In this document: piece by piece, positions 34,217-41,465 of the stretch
Layout: the number at the start of each line of letters is the position of its first letter
Position numbering within the stretch: position 1 is the first letter of the stretch
NCBI GenBank assembly: GCA_040757295.1
Contig: JBFLXH010000005.1
Span: forward strand, 38,325 to 102,324
Direction: 5' to 3'
Length of the DNA stretch: 64,000 bases
DNA from: JAGXSE01 sp040757295
GTDB lineage: Bacteria > Bacillota > PH28-bin88
The notes under the pieces: generated by a model
Databases searched by the model: none
What the model was told of the DNA's origin: nothing
The model's input: the letters and a program-made list of their open reading frames with translations, nothing else
Position numbers and translations under genes: made by a program

Positions 34217-36208
34217 TTAGTAGGAGGGAAGCTTACCAGATTTTGTTATGCGATCCTTCTTAGCGGATAAGCTTAAGCCAGCCCTCTGCCGCAGGTAAAT
34301 CAGGGCAAAGCCCCCCAGGCCAACAATGTCGGTGTAAAGCCCAGGTTTGATCAGGGCTAGCGCTCCTGCACCTAAGATCAAGGTTTCGAGCCAGCTCAGG
34401 GGTTTCAGTAAATATCGGGCAAAAGCGGCTCCAAGGCCAATTACCCCAACAATAGCAGTGGCTGAGGCGCCAATAATTTGCAAAGCTGTTCCCTGCTGCA
34501 TGACCAATTGGGGAGAGTAAACGAACATGAACGGCACGATAAAGGCAGCAATTCCGAGGCGAACTGCAGTAAATCCTACCCGGTTAGGATCAGCTCCGGC
34601 GATGCCCGCTCCGGTAAAGGCGGCAAGGGCCACTGGCGGGGTGATATTGGAAATATTACCGAAATAGAAGGCGAACAGATGGGCAGCGATAGGGTTAATC
34701 CCTATCTTCACGAGCATTGGCGCAGCCATGGTAGCCGCTACAATGTATACTGCTGTTGTGGGCATGCCCATTCCCAAGATTAAGCAGGTGATAGCCGCGA
34801 GAACCAAGGTTAAGAACAGATTGCCCGCCGCCATGCTAATAATGGCATCCCCGAGTTTAAGGCCAAACCCAGTCATGGCGCTCACACCAACGATAAAACC
34901 TACTACTGCGCAGGCAATAGCTACCGTAACTGCCCCGCGGGCGCCATTTTCCAGCGCTGCCAGGAAACCGCGCCAGCTTAAGCGGGTAGAGGAGCGTAAG
35001 AAACTGGCCAGGATGGTCGCCACGATCCCGTAGAAGGCAGAATAGGTAGGAGTAAACCCCTTTACCAGAAGGGCAACAATTAGAACCAGCGGTAACACCA
35101 TATGGCCCCGCTCCAGGAGGACCTGCCTGATGTTTGGCAATTCTTCCTCAGTCAAGCCCCGGAGACCGGTTTTAACCGCCTCCAGGTGAACGCCTACATA
35201 ACAAGCCAGGTAATAGAGGATAGCAGGGATCAAGGCGGCGAACATCACCACTTTATACTGCACATTGAGAATCTCTGCCATGATAAAGGCTGCCGCACCC
35301 ATTACCGGCGGCATGATCTGTCCGCCAGTAGAAGCGACGGCCTCTACTGCACCAGCAAAATGGGGCCGGTAGCCAATGCTTTTCATCAGCGGGATAGTAA
35401 AGGCTCCGGTGGTGGCAACATTGGCAACAGCACTGCCATTAATGGTACCCATAAAACCGCTGGCAAATACTGCCACCTTGGCTGGCCCCCCTGGGGAGCG
35501 TCCTGCCATTGCCATCGAAATATCATTAATAAATCTAGACATACCCGTCTCACCCAGAAAAGCTCCAAACAGAATAAATAAAAAGATGTATGTGGTCGAT
35601 ACCCCTATCGCCACTCCATAAATTCCATCAAGAGAAAGGTAAAACATTTCCATCAGGCGGGGTATTTTGTAGCCAAAATGCCCAAGGTTGCCGGGGATAT
35701 ATTTGCCAAGATATGCGTAGGCCACGAAAACCAAAGCTAGACAAGGCAGGACAGGACCGATACTGCGCCTGCCTCCTTCTAAAACCAAAATACAGGCGAG
35801 GGCGCCTATCAGGTAGTCGGCGTTATTAGGGAAGCCTCCGCTCATCGCATAGTCGGTGTAACGCCATAACATATAGCCTGCAATGATAACACTTCCAACG
35901 ATTAGGAAGAAGTCAGCTGTGCTTGGGCGGTCTTTCCGGGAGGAAGGGCGAGCAGGGTAAAGCAGAAAGATCAGGACCAAGACGAATGATAAATGAATGG
36001 CCCGAGCCATAATGGCTGGCAAAATGCCGATGCTGGCCAACCACAGATGGAAGACCGACATGCTGATTGCTATTGCTGCAGCAAGCCTGCCCCAGATTGT
36101 GCCTGGAAGGTATTTGCGGAACCGCGATTCAACATCGTATTTCTCAACAACGGTATCGATTTGAGGTGCCGTCTGTTCTGGGGTAATAGCTGGGTGATTG
36201 CTTTTCAT
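34217..36208 (-). CDS. TRAP transporter, fused small and large permease (TAXI type)
   Basis: The 663-residue protein joins the 4-helix and 12-helix subunits of a TRAP transporter, the form found with TAXI receptors. Motifs include LGKYIPGNLGHFGY, GAFLGETGMSRFI, FASGFMGTINGSAVANVATTG, STGGQIMPPVMGAAAF and LGMGMPTTAVYIV. It moves organic acids with a sodium gradient. I chose ATG 36208 (MKSNHPAITPEQ), which has AAAGGAGTGA upstream; a longer frame runs into a 33-bp duplication and has no ribosome site. It is encoded after its receptor, with a terminator-like hairpin between. Glutarate is a plausible substrate by context. Confidence 0.92.
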   Translation of the reverse strand: MKSNHPAITPEQTAPQIDTVVEKYDVESRFRKYLPGTIWGRLAAAIAISMSVFHLWLASIGILPAIMARAIHLSFVLVLIFLLYPARPSSRKDRPSTADFFLIVGSVIIAGYMLWRYTDYAMSGGFPNNADYLIGALACILVLEGGRRSIGPVLPCLALVFVAYAYLGKYIPGNLGHFGYKIPRLMEMFYLSLDGIYGVAIGVSTTYIFLFILFGAFLGETGMSRFINDISMAMAGRSPGGPAKVAVFASGFMGTINGSAVANVATTGAFTIPLMKSIGYRPHFAGAVEAVASTGGQIMPPVMGAAAFIMAEILNVQYKVVMFAALIPAILYYLACYVGVHLEAVKTGLRGLTEEELPNIRQVLLERGHMVLPLVLIVALLVKGFTPTYSAFYGIVATILASFLRSSTRLSWRGFLAALENGARGAVTVAIACAVVGFIVGVSAMTGFGLKLGDAIISMAAGNLFLTLVLAAITCLILGMGMPTTAVYIVAATMAAPMLVKIGINPIAAHLFAFYFGNISNITPPVALAAFTGAGIAGADPNRVGFTAVRLGIAAFIVPFMFVYSPQLVMQQGTALQIIGASATAIVGVIGLGAAFARYLLKPLSWLETLILGAGALALIKPGLYTDIVGLGGFALIYLRQRAGLSLSAKKDRITKSGKLPSY

Positions 36209-36221
36209 ACGGTCACTCCTT

Positions 36222-36287
36222 TGACAAGAGATTGCTCGTGAAGAAATTAACAAATGACAAGAGATTGCTCGTGAAGAAATTAACAAA
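36222..36287. repeat. 33-bp tandem duplication upstream of the TRAP permease
   Basis: Two exact copies of a 33-base unit (starts at 36222 and 36255, beginning TGACAAGAGATTGCTCGTG) lie directly upstream of the permease ribosome binding site. No function is evident. Confidence 0.9.
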
Positions 36288-36304
36288 ATGGACTGGGAAT
36301 TATG

Positions 36305-36341
36305 GGAAAAAGGGGCGGGCCAGGGACATAGCACCCGCCCC
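36305..36341 (-). terminator. terminator or attenuator between receptor and permease genes
   Basis: The minus strand has GGGGCGGG and CCCGCCCC arms (36312-36341) followed by TTTTTCCC, 15 bases after the receptor stop. It probably lets some transcripts continue to the permease, giving more receptor than permease. Confidence 0.85.
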
Positions 36342-36355
36342 TCTACCCTAAAGGT

Positions 36356-37687
36356 TTACGGCAGCTTAAGGCCCTTTTCGGCGAAGAACCTTGCCGCTCC
36401 GGGATGCAGGGGGATGCCCATGTGTCCGCTTAAGGCAGCCTGCAGGGTGATGTCCCTGGCTGCGGAGTGGACGGCTACCAAGTCTGCATGGTGATCGAAA
36501 ATAGCTTTTGTTAACAAGTAGGCTAAATCGTCACTCATTTTCGCTGTGGTCACCAACAGGTTAGCCTGGGCAACCGTATGCACCGGTTGGGTTTGCCCTT
36601 TATAAGTGTTGGCCGGGATTGTATAAGGGAAATAATGAGGGTAGGTTCGGCAGATTTCGTCAATCCGGGCCCGATCCAACGAGATAAAGGTTATATCCAT
36701 GGAGTTAGCCAAGTCCATTAACGCAGCAGCAGGGATGCCAACAGACATCAGGGTACCGTCGGTCTGCCCGTTTTTCATCAAATCTACCGCTTGGGTAAAG
36801 CCAACATAGTCCATTCTTACCTGCTGGCGATCGCGGTAGTCAATCTCGTAGACCCCAAAGATCTCGCGGGTAGCCATTTCAGTCCCGCTTCCTGCTGCTC
36901 CGGGCACAAACCGCTTGCCGTAAAAATCAGTAATGGTCTTCACTCCGGACCTGGTTGTGGCTACAATTTGGATTACGTTGGGATAAAGGGCAGTTAACAC
37001 CCGCAGGTCTTTATTGGCCTGTCCGGCAAAGCGGTCTGTACCGGTATAGGCATGGGCTGCCACCTGGTTCATGGTAAACGCGACGTGGGCCTCTTCCCGC
37101 CTAAGCAAGGTCATGTTCTGGGCACTTCCCTCGGTTGCTTGGGCAGAGGCACGCACATTAGGAATTTTGTTCTGCCACATTTGTGCCAAGCCATTGCCCA
37201 AAATGTAGTAAACCCCGGTGGTGGTAGCAGTAGCTATGTTTACATCTACTCGCCTGGCCGGCGGCTGAACCGGAGCCGGAGCAGCCGGGGCAGGAGGCAC
37301 TGGTGCCGGAGCAGGTGCCGGACTTTGAACTGCCGGAGCTGTTTGGGCCGGCGCAGTAGTTACAGGCTTCGGAGACGGAGCAGGTGCCGGTGCCGGGCTA
37401 GGCGCTGGCGCTGGAGTCGGAGCAGGCGCCGGAGTAGGGCTAGGTGCAGCTGCAGGCGCTGGTGCCGGTGCCGGATCAGGAGCTGGAGCTGGAGCCGGTG
37501 CGGGAGCTGGAGCGGGCGCCGGAGCTGGAGCGGGCGCCGGAGCTGGAGCGGGCGCCGGAGCTGGAGCTGGCGCAGGAGCGGGCGGCTGGGCTACCTGCTT
37601 GGTGCCACAGCCTCCAAGGACCATACTGAATGCTATAATGACTGTTAACAAGATAACGCCGAATTTATGTCGCCTAAATCTCAACAT
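36356..37687 (-). CDS. TAXI-family TRAP solute-binding lipoprotein with a long Pro-Ala linker
   Basis: The 443-residue protein has a lipoprotein signal with the lipobox LGGC (Cys27). Then comes a very long Pro-Ala linker of about 110 residues (about 34-143), mostly (PA)n with Ser, Thr and Val added later. The TAXI substrate-binding domain follows (VNIATATTTGVYYILGNGLA, GSAQNMTLLRREEAHVAF, GAAGSGTEMATREIF). TAXI receptors normally lack such a spacer. It captures an organic acid outside the membrane and hands it to the fused permease downstream. The linker DNA is a GC-rich short-period repeat (37261-37590), prone to length change. A sigma-54 promoter lies 133 bases upstream. Confidence 0.93.
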   Translation of the reverse strand: MLRFRRHKFGVILLTVIIAFSMVLGGCGTKQVAQPPAPAPAPAPAPAPAPAPAPAPAPAPAPAPAPAPAPDPAPAPAPAAAPSPTPAPAPTPAPAPSPAPAPAPSPKPVTTAPAQTAPAVQSPAPAPAPVPPAPAAPAPVQPPARRVDVNIATATTTGVYYILGNGLAQMWQNKIPNVRASAQATEGSAQNMTLLRREEAHVAFTMNQVAAHAYTGTDRFAGQANKDLRVLTALYPNVIQIVATTRSGVKTITDFYGKRFVPGAAGSGTEMATREIFGVYEIDYRDRQQVRMDYVGFTQAVDLMKNGQTDGTLMSVGIPAAALMDLANSMDITFISLDRARIDEICRTYPHYFPYTIPANTYKGQTQPVHTVAQANLLVTTAKMSDDLAYLLTKAIFDHHADLVAVHSAARDITLQAALSGHMGIPLHPGAARFFAEKGLKLP

Positions 37688-37819
37688 TGATTAACCTCCT
37701 TTAGTTAGCGGCTCTCTCACAGCCTTTTTCTAAGTTCACCTGGCTTTTTCTGTAAAAGTGGACAGTAGCCGTTGATCACCCCCTCGCTTTTTCCTTATAT
37801 CTTTTCCTTAATTATTTTA

Positions 37820-37835
37820 TGCAATTTTCATGCCG
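37820..37835 (-). promoter_or_regulatory. sigma-54 promoter of the TAXI receptor gene
   Basis: The minus strand reads CGGCAT-GAAAA-TTGCA, with the essential GG and GC kept at correct spacing. The inverted repeat at 37885 is 50 bases further upstream. Confidence 0.65.
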
Positions 37836-37884
37836 TTCCAATATTTTGGAATTTTATCAATTTTAATAATAATAAGAATTTTAA

Positions 37885-37900
37885 AATGCATCAGTACATT
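37885..37900. promoter_or_regulatory. putative activator-binding inverted repeat before the receptor gene
   Basis: AATGCA-TCAG-TACATT fits the island motif. Two further partial sites lie at 37952-37980 (CTGCA-AATT-AGCATT and AATGCA-AAAA-TGC). The whole 357-base gap 37688-38044 is regulatory and AT-rich. Confidence 0.55.
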
Positions 37901-37975
37901 ACTTAGCCCTTTTGGTTTTAATTATTAGCCTTATTTCAATAAGATTATTGTCACTGCAAATTAGCATTACCAATG

Positions 37976-38016
37976 CAAAAATGCGGAACAGGGAATGCAC
38001 CCACTCCCCGCCCCGC
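37976..38016 (-). terminator. probable terminator after the biotin carrier gene
   Basis: On the minus strand GCGGGGCGGGGA pairs imperfectly with TCCCTGTTCCGC (37983-38016), followed by ATTTTTGC. It would end the dehydrogenase-carboxyltransferase-carrier operon. Confidence 0.55.
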
Positions 38017-38044
38017 AGCATTAAAGATGCAAATTAACTTATTG

Positions 38045-38257
38045 CTATTCCAATACCATTAAAGCATCGCCTGCCTTGACGACATCGCCTTCGGCTACTT
38101 TGAGGGCTTTAACAACACCCGAGTCATCCGCAAATACTTCAACATGCATTTTCATGGCTTCCAGAATAGCCACCACATCGTTTTCCTGGACAGTGTCACC
38201 GACTTTTACTTCGAACTTGAGCAGTTTTCCCACCATTGGAGCAGTTACTTCTGGCAT
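38045..38257 (-). CDS. biotin carrier protein of a decarboxylase or carboxylase
   Basis: This 70-residue protein is a bare biotinyl domain: VTAPMVGKLLKFEVKVGD and the biotinylation motif EAMKM (Lys36 region), ending DALMVLE. It lacks the Pro-Ala-rich N-terminal part usual in larger carriers of sodium-pump decarboxylases. It carries carboxyl groups as carboxybiotin for the carboxyltransferase encoded just upstream. In the pathway proposed here it would be the carrier of glutaconyl-CoA decarboxylase. Methylmalonyl-CoA decarboxylation or an acyl-CoA carboxylase are the alternatives. Confidence 0.9.
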   Translation of the reverse strand: MPEVTAPMVGKLLKFEVKVGDTVQENDVVAILEAMKMHVEVFADDSGVVKALKVAEGDVVKAGDALMVLE

Positions 38258-38384
38258 GGATCAGCATCCTCCTTCGTCTCTTTATTAATTTTTATCAGCC
38301 GTTTTTTAATATGCCCTGAAACCTAAAGCTAATTCTAGCACGGAAATCCAAATAGATCAACTTTTACCATAACCACAGGCAAAA

Positions 38385-39926
38385 CTACAGGTTGATATTG
38401 GAGAACTTCCGCCACGGCCTTGCAACCTCTTTATTCTCCAGCACATCGAGGGTCCTGTTAATCATAATCCTGGTGTCTTCCGGGAGAATGATATCATCGA
38501 TATAACCCCGCTCGGCGCCACGGTATGGGTTTTCGTACAGGTCCCGGTATTCCTTGATCCTGGCGGCCTTGACTTCTTCCGGATTCTCGGCGTTCTTGAT
38601 TTCCTTGGCAAAAATAACACTGGCAGCTGTTTCAGCCCCTACGATGCTGACCTGAGCTTCCGGCCAGGCATAGACGAAATCAGCTCCGGTGTCCTTGCAG
38701 CACATACCCAGATAGGCCCCGGCAAAAGATTTCCGGAGGATAACAGTGACCTTGGGCACAGTGGCGTCAATGTAAGCATAGAGCATTTTGGCGCCATGGC
38801 GCAGAATACCCTTCCACTCTTCATTGGAACCGATCATGTAGGCCGGGGTATCATGCAGGTTTACCAAGGGGATATTGAAAAGATCGCAGAAACGCACAAA
38901 CCTGGCCACCTTGTCGGCGGCATCACAGGTGATTACGGCGCCAATCTTGTTAGGCTGGCTGGCCACAACCCCCGTCGGACGGCCGCCCATCCGGGCAAAA
39001 CCGATAATTACGTTAGGAGCAAAATCCTTCATGATTTCAAAGAAGTACCCGTTGTCCACAATCTTATAAATAACTTGGTGCATATCGTAGGGAATGTGGC
39101 CAACCTCGGGGATCATCCGGTTAAGTTCGGGGACTTTCCGCCAGGGATCATCCCCTGTTTCAATTCTGGGGGGTTTTTGCTTGTTGTTGTCAGGCAGGAA
39201 GCTTAAGAGTTCCTTGGTCTTATCCAAGCAGTCCTTATCGTCCTCTGTTACCACATGGGTGCAGCCGGATTTAACTGCATGGGCATTGATCCCGCAGAGC
39301 TTTTCCAGGGTAATTTCCTCTCCCAGCTGGGTCTTCACAAAGGCTGGGCCGGCAATGCCCATAAACCCGGTTTTCCTGTTTTGGAAGACAAAATCCTGCA
39401 TCACCGGGTGATAGGCCTGGCCGCCAAGGCAGGGGCCCATCAGCAAAGCGATCTGAGGAACAATACCAGAGGCCAGGATCTGGGAACGGAACAACCAGGC
39501 GTAAGCCTCCAGGGTATCCATACCTTCCTGCAGCCTGGCGCCGCCAGAGTCATTCATGCCCACAAAGGGGATCCCCATCTCTTTGGCCATGTCGATAGCC
39601 TGGGAGAATTTTTTGCCGTGGTACTCACCAAAAGTCCCCGCCATGGCTGTATAGTCTTCCGCGCCAGCCATCACCAGCCGGCCGTTAACCCGGCCATAAC
39701 CAACCACTACGCCTTCTGCCGGCACTTCTCTTTTGTCCATGCCGAAGGCAGTGGTGCGGTGCTTGATGTGCATGCCAATCTCCACAAAGGTGCCCGGATC
39801 AAAGAAGTATTCAATCCGTTCCCGGGCGGTCATCTTACCGGCTTTATGCTGCTGCTCCACCGCTTGCGGGCCCCCCATAGCCCTAATCCGTTCCTTCTCT
39901 TTCAACAACTGTTCGTAGCGATCCAT
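38385..39926 (-). CDS. acyl-CoA carboxyltransferase (decarboxylase alpha / carboxylase beta family)
   Basis: The 513-residue protein has both crotonase-fold halves of a biotin-dependent carboxyltransferase: MTARERIEYFFDPGTFVEIG, GVVVGYGRVNGRLV, NDSGGARLQEGMDTL, then GFARMGGRPTGVVASQPNKIGAVI, HDTPAYMIGSNEEW and RKSFAGAYLGMCCK. It moves CO2 between an acyl-CoA and biotin. Given the adjacent glutaryl-CoA dehydrogenase and carrier, glutaconyl-CoA is the favoured substrate. Known glutaconyl-CoA decarboxylase alpha subunits are somewhat longer, and propionyl-CoA carboxylase beta is about this size, so the substrate is open. ATG 39926 and TTG 39929 both fit the AAGGAGG box. Confidence 0.9.
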   Translation of the reverse strand: MDRYEQLLKEKERIRAMGGPQAVEQQHKAGKMTARERIEYFFDPGTFVEIGMHIKHRTTAFGMDKREVPAEGVVVGYGRVNGRLVMAGAEDYTAMAGTFGEYHGKKFSQAIDMAKEMGIPFVGMNDSGGARLQEGMDTLEAYAWLFRSQILASGIVPQIALLMGPCLGGQAYHPVMQDFVFQNRKTGFMGIAGPAFVKTQLGEEITLEKLCGINAHAVKSGCTHVVTEDDKDCLDKTKELLSFLPDNNKQKPPRIETGDDPWRKVPELNRMIPEVGHIPYDMHQVIYKIVDNGYFFEIMKDFAPNVIIGFARMGGRPTGVVASQPNKIGAVITCDAADKVARFVRFCDLFNIPLVNLHDTPAYMIGSNEEWKGILRHGAKMLYAYIDATVPKVTVILRKSFAGAYLGMCCKDTGADFVYAWPEAQVSIVGAETAASVIFAKEIKNAENPEEVKAARIKEYRDLYENPYRGAERGYIDDIILPEDTRIMINRTLDVLENKEVARPWRKFSNINL

Positions 39927-39969
39927 CAACAGAAAACCTCCTTCTCACCAAAATCTTATGGCCTTAAAA

Positions 39970-41121
39970 TTACCTGTTTGCCTTCCTGTAACCCAGGGCA
40001 TCGTTGGCAATTATTAGCTTCTGGATAATAGAAGAGCCCTCAACAATTTGATAAGACTTGGCATCCCGGTAATACCTGGCTACCGGGTATTCCTCGGAAT
40101 AGCCATAAGCGCCCAGGATCTTCATGGCAAAATCAGCGCATTTATTGGCTGTTTCAGCAGCAAAGTATTTGCCGATAGAAGTTTCCCGGGTATTATTCAT
40201 GCCCTGGTCTTTTTGCCAGGCTGCCCGGTAGACCAACATCCTAGCAGCTTCAATATCAATGACCATCTGGGCCACCATATCCTGAATCATTTGGAACTTG
40301 CCAATTTCCTGGCCAAATTGCTTGCGCTGGTTGGCATACTCCAGCACCGCATCCAAGCAGCCCTGGGCAACACCCAAAGCGCCCGCGGCACAACCCAAAC
40401 GAGTATCATCCAGCTGGGACATGCAAATCTTAAAGCCTTCACCCTCTTTGCCCAACAAGGCATCTTTGGGTACACGGCAATTGTCAAAGGTTACTTCTCC
40501 GGTAGGCGCAGCCCATGTGCCAAGCTTCTCGGTAATAGGGGCAACACTAATCCCCGGGACATTCATTTCAATAATGAACGCCGACATGCCTTTCACCTTC
40601 TGGGAAGGATCAGTATAAGCATAGACAAGAGCCAGATCCGCTACCTGAGCATTGGAGATCCAAGTTTTACAGCCATTGAAAACATAGTGATCCCCGTCCA
40701 GTATAGCCGTGGTCTTCATGGAAGCAACATCAGAACCGGCATCAGGCTCAGTAATGGCAAAACAGCCCATTTGCTGGCCACTGCAAAGGCCTGGCAGGTA
40801 TTTACGCTTTTGCTCCTCGGTCCCAAACTTATAGACAGCCAGGGCCGGGCCCATCTGCATGTTGAAAGGCAACCGCATGCTGCTGTGCACCCGGGCCATT
40901 TGCTCCGCAATTATGGTAGCGGCTAAAAATCCCATTCCGCTCCCGCCATACTCCTCGGGAATTTGACACCCCAAAAATCCCAGCTCACCCATTTTGTCCA
41001 CGATATCCCTACGGAAACGATGCTCCTTGTCATCCTTATCCACTGTAGGAGCAATTTCGTTCAAGGCAAAATCGCGAGCCAGCTTTTGAATGACTACCAG
41101 ATCTTCGCTTAATTCGAACAT
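39970..41121 (-). CDS. acyl-CoA dehydrogenase, probably non-decarboxylating glutaryl-CoA dehydrogenase
   Basis: The 383-residue flavoprotein has the FAD-binding GCFAITEPDAGSD and GCKTWISN motifs, RKQFGQEIGKFQ, and the catalytic base Glu361 in QIVEGSSIIQ. The GCF-TEP-GSD block and Arg83 (SSMRLP) align with glutaryl-CoA dehydrogenases, where the arginine holds the distal carboxylate. Val360 replaces the Tyr that precedes the Glu in decarboxylating enzymes. That Tyr-to-Val exchange is the published mark of the non-decarboxylating Desulfococcus type, which releases glutaconyl-CoA. The two genes after it encode matching decarboxylase parts. It heads an operon with a consensus sigma-54 promoter and three upstream repeats. 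Confidence 0.88.
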   Translation of the reverse strand: MFELSEDLVVIQKLARDFALNEIAPTVDKDDKEHRFRRDIVDKMGELGFLGCQIPEEYGGSGMGFLAATIIAEQMARVHSSMRLPFNMQMGPALAVYKFGTEEQKRKYLPGLCSGQQMGCFAITEPDAGSDVASMKTTAILDGDHYVFNGCKTWISNAQVADLALVYAYTDPSQKVKGMSAFIIEMNVPGISVAPITEKLGTWAAPTGEVTFDNCRVPKDALLGKEGEGFKICMSQLDDTRLGCAAGALGVAQGCLDAVLEYANQRKQFGQEIGKFQMIQDMVAQMVIDIEAARMLVYRAAWQKDQGMNNTRETSIGKYFAAETANKCADFAMKILGAYGYSEEYPVARYYRDAKSYQIVEGSSIIQKLIIANDALGYRKANR

Positions 41122-41165
41122 TTTTCTCCCCCCTGTATGTATTAGACTTCCTTAGCCTTTGTCAA

Positions 41166-41181
41166 AGCAATTTCTGTGCCA
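41166..41181 (-). promoter_or_regulatory. sigma-54 promoter of the glutaryl-CoA dehydrogenase operon
   Basis: The minus strand reads TGGCAC-AGAAA-TTGCT, a consensus -24/-12 element 45 bases before the start codon. Three inverted repeats lie 97 to 281 bases upstream of it. Confidence 0.87.
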
Positions 41182-41277
41182 AGCTCTACTTCTAATGCAA
41201 AATGCCAAAAACAGGACGCCTGGGGGGGCAAGATCAGCCTAAAACCCCTAGCTAAAAAACCCATCCAACCCTTAATT

Positions 41278-41447
41278 AATGCGCATTTACATTGATTAAG
41301 GGTTGGCCCAGCCCCTTTTCCATCAGCTCCCAAGAGAAAACGATGTGCCCGGGCCAAAACAATGCTCTTTTGCATTATTCGCGCCCGGGCACGCCATCTA
41401 AACAAGCAGTTCGCTTCAGACTGCACCATGCAATGCAGTTATGCATT
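41278..41447. promoter_or_regulatory. three putative activator-binding repeats (upstream activating region)
   Basis: AATGCG-CATT-TACATT (41278-41293), AATGCT-CTTT-TGCATT (41361-41376) and the perfect AATGCA-GTTA-TGCATT (41432-41447) lie in the 344-base gap between the dehydrogenase operon and the second activator gene. This is the clearest cluster of the 16-bp motif. Confidence 0.65.
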
Positions 41448-41465
41448 ATAAAGGGCACTGCTGCC

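Noticed and set aside
37052..37648. Plus-strand 198-residue Arg/Ser-rich frame
   Set aside because: It is the antisense shadow of the Pro-Ala linker and TAXI domain of the receptor gene.
41196..41207. TGGCA/TGCA pair resembling a sigma-54 promoter
   Set aside because: The GG and GC elements are 4 bases too close; the consensus site 15 bases downstream at 41166 fits properly.
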